This document shows, in pieces, positions 52,354 to 62,245 of a DNA stretch of 64,000 bases. The number at the start of each line of letters is the position of its first letter. The stretch's first letter is position 1. The stretch spans positions 15,885,757 to 15,949,756 of the forward strand of contig CM063251.1 in the NCBI GenBank assembly GCA_032158295.1. The letters are read 5' to 3'. The position numbers and the translations under genes are program-made. The notes beneath the pieces are model-generated. The model saw only the letters and a program-made list of their open reading frames with translations, was not told the origin of the DNA and ran no database searches. The DNA comes from Pycnopodia helianthoides. Taxonomy: Eukaryota > Echinodermata > Asteroidea > Forcipulatida > Asteriidae.

Positions 52354-53254
52354 ATGGCCGATGTGACTCCATACAGACGTCTAAAGGAGGAATGTTCTGA
52401 TCACCATCCGGAGGAGAAAAGTAGTCCCAAGACACCGCAGCCCCAGCCGCTCGGTGGTCCGTCGACACCCGTCGACCGACCGGCGGGAGTTGCCCGAAAC
52501 GCCTCGGACAGTACGCCAGGAACACGACGCCCGTACCGGCCGTGTGTCCCTAAAATGTGAGATATCAATGACGAATAATCACTTGTTTTTATCTAGAAGA
52601 TGGCCTTGAATATGCCAAGCTTGAACTGTATTGAGAACTGTGATTGTTCTAATCCTAAAGTTGTTGATGCTGCTCGAGCAGGCTTTTCGACTCACTTATA
52701 ATTTTGATTCACGTACGGGAAGTAACTGTTATGTAAACTTGCGGCTGGGCCTAACAACAGTGGCGTAACAACTAACTAGACATTTTCATTGGGGAGGAAG
52801 GGGGGGGGGGCAACAGGTACAATGGTTCCGAGAGCCGGGCTCCTGCCCCTGCCCCCTACCCCTCCCCCAACATGGTTACGCCATTGCGGTACAACCATGT
52901 GTAAATCTCTTTTGGGAGGATTGCTGGCTCTGAAAAGAGCCATATGGCAGAGAGATAAACTGTCGTGATAAAACATGAACGGCTTTTTAAGAGCCAACAC
53001 TCTTATATTGAAATTTACACAATCACGATTAGACCCGTCGTTTGGTTACTTCTTATTGTCCACACCATGAAAAGTTTTATTAAAATATCACTTCAATTCA
53101 CGTGTTTCGGGAAAATGAACTACAGAAAACTATTTTTGTTTCTACAAACAGACCGCTGGGGCGAAAGCGAGGCTATCATGCGTTGACGGTGTCCGATGAC
53201 GACATCGTGTCTTACATGGGAATGGGGCCCGCCGGAGAGTCTCCAAACGTATAG
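52354..53254 (+). CDS. Unrecognised small protein, two exons, 101 aa
   Basis: Exon 1 is 52354-52556 (ATG; donor AAAAT then GTGAGA). Exon 2 is 53152-53254 (acceptor TTTCTACAAACAG; TAG 53252-53254). The exons join in phase 2 and the junction codon becomes ATA (Ile). The reading-through alternative stops two codons after the donor. I do not recognise the family. Residues 1-20 are charged. Residues 22-58 are rich in Pro, Ser and Thr (KTPQPQP, STP, DSTP), consistent with disorder and possible TP/SP phosphorylation. The C-terminal third looks ordered or conserved: RRPYRPCVPK, then the basic GRKRGYHAL, then the acidic SDDDIVSYM, and the end ESPNV. There is no signal peptide or membrane span; RKR could serve nuclear import. 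An AATAAA follows at 53370-53375. Base composition is higher in G+C than its surroundings, as for other exons here. Confidence 0.65.
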
Positions 53255-53369
53255 TGAACCAAGGACTCCAAGCTGAAACCAACGATGCAGACTACCAGTC
53301 AATGGGAAGACAGTCAGGCATAGAGGCTATTAGCAGAATAGACTTGTATAGGGCCTATACTTGGCAAAA

Positions 53370-53375
53370 AATAAA
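53370..53375 (+). terminator. Poly(A) signal of the small gene
   Basis: AATAAA, 116 bp after the TAG at 53252-53254. Its position supports exon 2 being the terminal exon. Confidence 0.5.
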
Positions 53376-53879
53376 AAATGCAACTTAAAAACTTGACATA
53401 AAAAGCCAACTACAAGGATAGGACGGGAATAAAAAGACGAAAACTAACTCAAAGATATTGCAAGAAAGGAAGGTGGTAAAGCAAAATTACAAAGCATAAA
53501 AGATAAAAGTAACGGAAGAATAGAAACGGACGCAACAAGGTCTGATCTAAATTTCGGATCAGAACTTCGTTTTTATTGAAAGACAAAAAGTTGAATTAAA
53601 AGCAATACCTTTTTAAAAACCTTAGAATGATTTGTCGTTAACATGTTGATTATAAGTCCTTTCCATGAAATAATTATGCTGGTTACATTCACGCATGCCT
53701 TCACACGATTGGTTGGCAAACGCCATGCACTAGGCAGAGACTCACAAACGCGTATGCGTCACGCCAACATCAGCCCCGTACACAAAATGTTCCCACATTT
53801 TTCTCCTACACCACCAGTGCGCTCGCGCGATGTGCAATTTACACATTGCATGGGAAGGGTCTATCTTTTGCCCAATTAG

Positions 53880-54118
53880 AGCTGTTCGTAAGTGTGACGT
53901 CATCCAACTGTAAGCTACGCCTACTTCACACACAAACTACTCTAACGATTACCATCGAAGCCTGGGTCTTATAGGAATTGCATTGCGTTGAGCTAGTTTT
54001 CATGAGGAAGTTATGCAAGAGCAGTTTCATAATTAAACTTGGCTTTTAGGTATTCAAAGAATTGGTCCTCTCAGAATTGCAAGTTTCACCTGAACGATGA
54101 AATGGGTGATTTAAGAAA
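53880..54118. repeat. Dispersed repeat, three diverged copies (also 41750-41960 and 54677-54890)
   Basis: Shared order: TGACGTCATCCAACTGTAAG or similar, AAGC(C/T)ACGCC, GCATTG...TTGAGCTAGTTTT, TTATGCAAGA, ACTTGGCTTTTA and CTCAGAATT. Only moderately similar, so an old family. Confidence 0.6.
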
Positions 54119-54236
54119 ATAAATACACACAAACGTATGCAAGCTATGGAGCCGGAACTAGCCCTGTCCGGGAAGGCCGCCTTTCACTTTCGAATAATGT
54201 ATCTGTGTGTGCAACACAGAAGAAGAGTCCTGCACA

Positions 54237-54258
54237 GGGGGGGGGGGGGGGGGGGGGC
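54237..54258. repeat. Poly-G tract of about 22 bases
   Basis: A pure G run. The length may be unreliable. Confidence 0.75.
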
Positions 54259-54344
54259 TAAAGCTGGAAATATCGAAACTTTAGGCGTGCAGCAGATTGT
54301 GCGCACGTCCGTGTGATGCAATAACTCAACATAGACATTACAGT

Positions 54345-54676
54345 ATGTAATCCACCGTATGCATAAACTGACAAACCTGTAGAGGTTTGAGATCGATCGG
54401 CCATCTGGGTCACGAGAAAATAATAAAAAACCGATTACACATTTGCATGAAATTATATAGGTTCAACAAAATGAATAAAACGCTCACTGAGCGAAAAACT
54501 CCAATCGGAAAATTAGTTTATTCATTTCTCATCAAATATGGCATTTCAAACAGAAATATTTAAAGGGATGTTTTATACTATCATCATCATTAGGCCGTGT
54601 AAGTTTTATGTAAATCTGTGATCAAAAAGTTTATTTTACAAGTTTTTTTCTTACCAATTCTGTTATGTTCCTTTAA
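54345..54676 (-). repeat. TTAA-MITE subfamily A, copy A6 (left end lost)
   Basis: Starts at ATGTAATCCACCGTATGCAT. Right end ACCAATTCTGTTATGTTCCT then TTAA. Confidence 0.85.
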
Positions 54677-55581
54677 GTGTGACTTAAATGTCATTGTAAG
54701 CCACGCCGAATTTTTACACAAACTAAGCCCGTGGGTTCGCATTGAGCTAGTTTTTCTTTGATGATTTTTATACAAGAAAAGTTTAGTAATTGGACTTGGC
54801 TTTAACATACTTCTTCAGAATTTTAATTTTCTGTAATTATAAGAAAAGCTTTTGAAAGATGAAATGAGTGATTTTTTTTGCTAAACAACAAATAACGGAT
54901 GGAGCCGGTGTTGCAGGAGATTCTGTCCCTCACCACACCCCACAGCGAAGTGTGCAGAAATGTTGTCTGATAGCGCCCTCTTTGGATCAATTTCCCCTTC
55001 AGTGAACACTGTCCCTGACAGGATAGCATGAAAAAAAAAATGATGTAGAATACGCGTAACAAAAACGAAACAAAAAGTGAACACTGAAATTTTGTCGAAA
55101 AAAACCTTGCTAATTAATGTAACACATTTTTTATACCAGACAGTGTAGTTTTTGTAGTATCACACTCAAACTCACATTATTGTCTGCGCCGTTTTCAGGA
55201 GTCAGTTTCTGTTTGAGTTGCAAATATTCTTGTTCAGTGTTCTGTACATCGTTGTCGTTGAGCAACATACCTTATTCGTATACAAAGTTTTTAAAACGAC
55301 GGTTTTTCCACGTCTTTGTGTGCAAAACCGTTCTGTAAGCGCAGCTGTAGGCCCTGTGCGAGACAGCAAAACAACGTCGACCCCCCATTGGTAGCGCGCA
55401 TAATGTTGACTTTGACTGGCTAGCTGTCAGATACAAGGTCAAGGAGTGATTCCGAGCAGATAATGTGGCTCTTGACGACTGACAAGAAAAAAATAATCTG
55501 CAAATTATACAATTTTTTGCTCAATTTTGTAGTGTAAAAAAAGAGACGAAGTTATAGGCCCTCTGATGGAGACGCCTATTA

Positions 55582-55912
55582 ATAAAGGAACATTACAGAA
55601 TTGGTTTTTGCTAACAAAACAGTTGCTGGCAGTGTAAGCACTTTATGTAGTCCACCATCTGACAAACCTGTAGAAGTTTAAGATCGATCGGCCATCTGGG
55701 TCACGAGAAAATAGTTGAAAACCGATTACACATTCGCATGAAATCAAATAGATTCAACAAATGAATAAAACGCTCACTGAGCGATAAAACTCCAATCGGA
55801 AAATTAGTTTATTCATTTCCCATCAAATATGGCATTTCCAGACAGAAATATTTCAAGGGAATGTTTTCTAGTTTCAAGTTTTTTTCTTACCAATTCTGTA
55901 ATGTTCCTTTAA
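55582..55912 (-). repeat. TTAA-MITE subfamily A, copy A7 (internal deletion)
   Basis: Left ATAAAGGAACATTACAGAAT, right ATTCTGTAATGTTCCTTTAA. About 50 bp before the right end are missing compared with A5 (the ATCATCATTAGACCGTG segment). Confidence 0.87.
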
Positions 55913-56042
55913 CAAGCGTATTCACACGCGTTATACAAGTTGACATTGACATATAAATCATTACTCCATGAATGCATGCAGCGGCGTAGCAAAGACTTTT
56001 TCGGCGGGGGGCACAGGGGGCGGGGGGTGGGGAGGGAAATAG

Positions 56043-56281
56043 GTTTTTCAGTGGTGGGGGTCATGCTTTTATTTTGGAAGGGGACGCTGCAGGGGGCCAC
56101 CATCCTCTTATGTTCTTGGCATTTTGTGGCCGCGGTAGCGATCGCTGGCATTGCTTTTAAGTTGGGGGGGGATGGGGTTTTCAGTGGTGAGGGTCATGCT
56201 TTTATTTTGGAAGGGGACGCTGCAGGGGGCCACCATCCTCTTATGTTCTTGGCATTTTGTGGCCGCGGTAGCGATCGCGAT
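56043..56281. repeat. Tandem duplication, period about 133 bp
   Basis: TCATGCTTTTATTTTGGAAG at 56061 recurs at 56194. Both units continue GGGGACGCTGCAGGGGGCCA and GTGGCCGCGGTAGCGATCGC without visible change, implying recent origin. Confidence 0.85.
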
Positions 56282-56521
56282 AACGATCGTTCACTACATT
56301 AGAGATTATAAACACGCATTTTCCTCTTTTTCCCTTTCTTTTAATGTTCTAAATTAACTATCGCGATTTTTTTCGTGGGGGGGGGGGCACCTGGGGGCAC
56401 TGGAAATGCGTGTGTGTGTGTGGGGGGGGGGGCAGCCCCATGGCCACGCCGCTGCATGAATGGAGATACGAACTGGCAGCTGTGGCTGATGGCAACGGCT
56501 GGATCGCCGTGGCAGCATGCA

Positions 56522-56878
56522 TTAAAGACACTGGACACCTTTGGTAATTGCCAAAGACCAGTCTTCTCACTTGGTGTATCTCAACATATGCACAAAATAA
56601 CAAACCTGTGAAAATTTGAACTCAATTGGTCGTCGAAGTTGCGAGATAATAATGGAAGAAAAAACACCCTTGTCACACGAAGTTGTGTGCTTTCAGATGC
56701 TTGATTTCGAGACCTCACGCGTGAGGTCTCGAAATCAATTCGAAAAATTACTTCTTTCTCAAAAAGAACGTTACTTCAGAGGGAGCCGTTTCTCACAATG
56801 TCAACAGCTCTCCATGCAAGTAAGTTTTTATGCTAACAATTCTTTTGAGTAATTACCAATAGTGTCCAGTGCCTTTAA
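56522..56878 (+). repeat. TTAA-MITE subfamily B, copy B5
   Basis: Left TTAAAGACACTGGACACCTT, right ACCAATAGTGTCCAGTGCCT then TTAA. It holds a perfect 38-bp palindrome at 56701-56738, with arms TTGATTTCGAGACCTCACG and inverse. Confidence 0.92.
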
Positions 56879-57554
56879 AGCACAGATTTCCCTTATTAGT
56901 GCACATTTTAGAAAATGCGACTTTCACTCGCTTACAATGATTGTTGTGAGCAATTTGACTCCCAAAATGGCGAGCGTGTGACGTTTGTGCAAGGGATTAT
57001 GCACTCCATAGAAAAAGAATATCCATTATAAGAAATCGAACAAAATAAACAGCCTGTGAAAGTAGCGCGAAACACTGCAGGCGATAATCATTATGCCACG
57101 TTTGTGCATAGAGCAATGGTTTGTGCTACTTATTCCTACCTCCATGTTCAACATAACAAAGTATCAACAACTAAACTGCAAAATAGAATTAGAAATCCCC
57201 TCAAAATCGTCCAAATATTTAGTTTCTATCTGTTTATAATCTGTCTTTATATTATTTTGAAGTTGAATGAGTTGGCAAAACTATTCTAAACCTGTAACGT
57301 GTGGTGAGATGGAGTACTACTAAATAATTATGCCGTTTTGTGGTTTGACCTAATTTCCGATAATCTCACGAGTCGACCCGGTGAGGTCGTCGTCTCGTTT
57401 CTGAAAATTATTGCTCCATTTCCAGGAGGTCATGAATAAAACATGATTTCCAGGTACGCCTGCCACTTGTCCTATGATTGGCTGATCAGTTGTGACAATA
57501 TCGCAAGCAAATCTTTTACTGACCAATACAAATCGACAATCTAGCTTATGACCT

Positions 57555-57597
57555 CACGTGATCATACGTCACAGGCGCAGCTGCAGATCACGGAAGT
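57555..57597 (+). promoter_or_regulatory. Putative STAT promoter motifs
   Basis: CACGTG (57555-57560), CRE-like TACGTCA (57565-57571) and an ETS-type CGGAAGT (57591-57597) lie just before a probable noncoding exon. There is no TATA box. Motif matches only. Confidence 0.35.
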
Positions 57598-57741
57598 CTA
57601 TTTTACGACGAGCGGTCATATTATGCATGCTTTTTCTGAGAAACTCTTGTTATCAGCCAAACTGTAGTAAGTTTTTTCATGGGTTTAGATTCATTCATAT
57701 GTTTCGTTAATTCCGAGTGGGACTGCTGAAATTGCGTAGAG
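57598..57741 (+). other. Probable noncoding first exon of the STAT gene
   Basis: Ends at 57741 with GTAGAG then GTAAGTAGG, a consensus donor. The start is estimated from the motif cluster. It would splice to the acceptor at 59365. Confidence 0.4.
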
Positions 57742-59472
57742 GTAAGTAGGCACATTTTCATGGCCTATTATTTTGTTGTTGCAAGTTGTTTTGGGCGTTC
57801 AATAATGTCGAACATTTTAAAATGTGGGCAACACGGATTTCACCATAGATTTCACTTCATCATGTACATGTATGTAATGTGTGTGTGCAGTTTTTTAAGG
57901 GTGGAAAAGAACATGGCGTTTGGTGAAATCATTGAGTGACCATATCTAGGCACCTTATCATACTTAACTAATCATGAACACAGGCATGGTGTAGCTGAGG
58001 GTGAAATTGTCAGCAAAGCATTTACTGTTTGGTCGTTCTGCAAGTGCATAATGTCACTGACTGTCGGTGTCACATACAGAAGTTCAACACTTCTCACTCG
58101 GTCTAAACCCTAGCTAGCTCCATGAATAGGGCCAATCCACTCCGTATCTTTGGCCCCAGCACCACTGCAGACCTATTCTTTCGCCCTATGATGTTTTTAA
58201 TCCGCAAAGATCTAGATCGTGAAACTTACCGATTGAATGCCCATGTACTTGCAGATAGCCGGACTATTAAAATTTCTTTAAAAAACATTGCGGTGAAAAT
58301 CAAATGATTTTCGAGAGTTATTATTTAGAATTTTCTCAACGATCTTAACAACTTGCTTATTTTGAAGTAGTACACACGTTCTTATAATTGCGTTTAAAAA
58401 AGTGCTTTTCCGCGTTACTGTACCACGGGATTGAAATGTTTGGGTTTGAAAACTAGGTTTTGTCTGGCTCCCTCAACAGCATTAGAAAAACGATACAATC
58501 AATTGCTACGATTGGAAGTCACAACTGATTCATTGCTCCAACCTCAAGTTTTCAATAAACACTAAATAACAGCACGCCAACAATTTGTGGTGAAAATTTC
58601 ATCAAATGTTCAATTTACGTCATGTTTTAAACTGTATAAAGAAACACCATTTTAGAATGAGTGACTTGAACCTAGTTGCGATAAGCAAAACCCTTCATCC
58701 TTCTGACAGTTGCAGACCAGAGGGTTACGAAGTACGTCTCAAGAAATTTTTCTTTAGCGCCATCTCTAAAAAAAGCCAGGGGAAACATTGTGCATGAGGT
58801 AACTTCAGTGACATGTGATGCGGTGCGCAGCATGCACAAGACAGTCACCGATGCCATTATTTTAAACTTAAGGAATTTATTAATTAAGATATCTCCCTGT
58901 TTTGAATTTGGAGAGTCTATGCACAACTTCTCCCCCCGGCAATAGAAATTTGTGAAACGCATAATGTGTATAATGTGCAAAGGTTTTCATTTGGTCCAGA
59001 AATTTTGATGTATGTTGTACATGTAACCTGTTCTTAGTGGTACATGTCCAAAGGTTTAGTGTGTTTTCATCAAAGATTATAGAGCACCGAAGGCCCAAGA
59101 TGGGGAACTAAAGCTCTATCTTTTGTTGGAACGTGAAATACACATCCAAATGTTTTGTTATATCATTGGTAGCAATGGTCATTGTCTGCATTGTGTTGCA
59201 TCAAAAGAGTTGCTTGCTGGAATGGCGTCCAGTGCACGTTTCAAATTTCAGCTAGATTTCCCCATGTTGTGCCTTCAGCGCTGTATAATCTTTGGTTTTT
59301 ATAGCCTAAGCTTTAGTGTGAGGCATCCTAATTTTGATTTCTTCCTTCGCTTTTTTTTTGTTTAGTGTTGGTCAGTAGTTGAATCATCTCAATCTAATTC
59401 TGATCCCGAAGTCCACACCTGGACATAACACCCCAAGGATCTGTCCAAGGGGTGCCACACTATCCTGTCACC

Positions 59473-62245
59473 ATGTCCACAATTCTTCAGCTGCAACAGT
59501 TGAAGGGCCCCGACTTAGAGCAGCTGACCCTCTTGTACCAGCAGACAGGCTTCCCAGTGGAGGTGCGTTACTACTGCGGTCTATGGATTGAAAGTCAACA
59601 ATGGTAAGATCTGTTTTTGTTTTGTTTTTTTCTTTCCTAAAATATTAGAAATTTAAAAAGGCATGGTCAGTATGACTTGAAGAGTCAGTACTGCCAGTGT
59701 ATTTATATGCAAACATGTGTAAGACCAAAATGACTTGACCCCCTGTCCTGGCAAATCTCGAGGATAGATTGAGGATAGATTGCGAGGTGTTGGTCAGTGT
59801 GGCAAAAATGCTGATTACCCTCTTGCTGTCTGACCATTCAATACCATTCACTGTGGTTTTGAATGACAGATAAACTATGCCAGCCTGCAATATGATACCA
59901 TGAGGGAATGCATGTACACAGTACACAGTTAATTCTGTGCACAGTTGTGCCACCGTACACAACCTTGGTACACAACCTTGGCAGTCGAATGGTTTCAAAT
60001 GGTTGGTCAACTCACTGGAAAATGTTGCCAAGAGTAGGAGGGTTTTAATGCTGTTTCTGAAATGGTCGGTTACATGTAACTGTCTATTTCAGGAACAAAA
60101 TTTAGAGTTTATAAAAAAAACCGTTTACATGGCAAGTGCACGTGATAAAAAAGCAATTGTGTAATTTTTGTAAAAAATAAAGCCTACCTGTTGTGCAGTT
60201 TTTCGTGCGCACACCAGCGATGATGCTTGTTGCAATTTCAGGGGAAAAGGCAATTTTACAGAGCCTGCGCAGACATGTTAAGTCTTCGGTCGAAGCGTTT
60301 GTAACTGATTTTGTATGCTGTCTCGCAATGCGCTGGTAAATTTCACCAACAGAAGGCATTTACTCTCATGCTATCACATTGTTCTGAAATGCCCTCTAGC
60401 GTTCAATGTTTCTTGTAGCACGCAAAGTAGCGAGATAACCAAGACTACAAGCCTGTAAATAGATGGATTGCAATCTGCGTCATTGACCGCCATCTTTAAT
60501 GTAAAACGATGAAAAAGTGCACGCGCTACGCACGACTCTCAGCCAATGATAGCTTTTCACGTGTGCACAATTCATCTAAGATGGTGGTCAATGACGCGTA
60601 TTGCAATCCATCAGCTAGATGTGCACATCGTGATCGCAATGTGGTCTGTTTTTTTTCGGCACTTTTGAGTGAACCTTTTTTATGGTTATCCAAACTCTAA
60701 AAATGTAAACCTGTAACGAGACGATCAGTTCGGTCAATGCACGCAAATACACCGGATTAATCCCACCCACTGGCCGCAGGAGAAACCCGCTGGCTGTGGG
60801 AAACATTCGTTTTGCGCTATGTAAATTGCACAGTGGCATATTGATAGATCGCCCATTTATTGTGCGGTATGGCTATGCAGTTTTGTGTAGGCAAAGTGAT
60901 CTGGTTTGCATCCAGACTGCATGCTTGTTTGACTCCCGCAGCACGTGTGGATTGTTATTATGACTAAGGGGACAGTGATCTGGGGTTTTAAAACTAAACT
61001 GGTGCCTCCGGCTTGCAATGTAAGAAAAAACTGTGGTCAGGATGTTAATAACAACTGCAGTTTGTATTTCATTGTTTATCTGCACAAACATATGAGAATT
61101 ACAAGAACTTTGGTCACCTGTTTAATCAAGTGAAGATACATCCTTTTATAGTTATAGTATTACTGTTATTGTTGCGATGATTGTCGGAAACCCCCCCCCC
61201 CCCCATACCATGGGTTCAATATAAATAGTTCATGTCGTTCCTTTGATGAAGTTGATTTTAAAGTGATTGTTTGTTTTTTTCAGTTTCCCTTGTGGTCTAT
61301 TACTTGGCATTTATTTTTAATGGATAGTTAAAACTTGTACCATGAAAATACTTAATGCTGTCTTCGATTACTGAAAATACCCAGATCATTTTCAACTTGC
61401 CTCAAACCTGTATCCCAGTTTTTAAGTTACAAAAAAAAACTTGTGCCATTAGCATACAATACAATACAATAACTGTCTTTCCATGCAGTTATTTAGACTG
61501 TTTGTTCAAATTGGTAAACCTTGGAGGACCAGTCAACAAAACAAGCCAACTGATCCCGCTGGCTTGTAACAAAAACGGTTACACAACGATTGTGTCCATA
61601 TTTTTCAATAAAGGTAAACCAGGCATGGTGTCACATTTGTGAGGCGATTCTCTTTTTTGTGGAGGGCGAGTGTCCGAGGGAGAATGTGGATGGATGGTAC
61701 ATGTACGTTTTTTTAGGACGTGTGTGTGTGTGTGTGTGTGTTTGTAGTGACATTCAAACCGAAGACTTACAACAAAAGGGACAACAGGTCCACGTTTGCT
61801 ATCACAAAGGAAAACAATGGGGTCCACGTTTGTCAGGACAAAGAGTTGAACAAAGGAGGGTCCACGATTGGGGGTCATTACACACTTGTGTGTGTGTGAA
61901 CACCCATCCATACATGATGTAGCCGTTAAAAGCCAAGGCGCACGTGGCACATTGGTCAACTCTTTGAAAACTAACAAATTATGCATATAAATGTTCAACC
62001 GAAGTGAACCAAACATAACAGTTGTATAGGTAAATGGGATGACAATTTTTTCAAATTAACAATTTTTAATTTTTATTTCACCATGCAGGGCAAGTCTTGA
62101 CCTAGACAGTCAAAGCAGTGAGCCTGCTGCCAATATGCTGTTGCAGCAGCTCATCCAAGAGATCAATCAAAAGAGTGAGGAGCTCTCTGGAGACGATTTG
62201 TTTGTTACCAGGCTGAAACTTAAGGACTTTGCCAATGACTTTTAC
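59473..62245 (+). CDS. STAT5-like: STAT5-type STAT transcription factor, N-terminal exons (3' part outside window)
   Basis: Exon with ATG: 59366-59603 (5'UTR to 59472, Kozak CACCATGT, ATG 59473, donor CAATG then GTAAGA). Next exon: 62089-62245 (acceptor CATGCAG; donor TTTAC then GTGAGT). They join in phase 2 to 96 residues. STATs are latent cytoplasmic factors phosphorylated by JAKs that dimerise and enter the nucleus. The N-terminal interaction domain is recognisable: ILQLQQLKGPDLEQLTLLYQ, then FPVEVRYYCGLWIESQQW with the invariant Trp, matching the STAT5 IEVRHYLAQWIESQPW. The second exon has the LDLDSQ...AANMLLQQLIQEINQKSEEL pattern equivalent to STAT5 IDLDNPQ...QLLEGLVQELQKKAEH. The match favours STAT5/6-type over STAT1-4. 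The next exon was not found before 64000. Confidence 0.9.
60463..60611. repeat. 149-bp MITE with ATGGATTGCAAT ends
   Basis: Left ATGGATTGCAATCTGCGTCA then TTGACCGCCATCTT, right the inverse AAGATGGTGGTCAATGACGC then GTATTGCAATCCAT. The TIRs are about 38 bp and each contains a YY1-like CCATCTT. It lies in the STAT intron and is related to 52040-52250. Confidence 0.8.
61720..61743. repeat. (GT)n microsatellite
   Basis: About ten GT units in the STAT intron. Confidence 0.85.

Noticed and set aside
54237..54258. Poly-G run as a G-quadruplex regulatory element
   Set aside because: Homopolymer tracts of this type recur in gene-free DNA and may be length artefacts. No gene is nearby.
56375..56611. 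Gly-rich open frame beginning MGGGAPGGTGNACVCVGGG
   Set aside because: A product of poly-G and GT-rich low-complexity DNA that runs into MITE B5.
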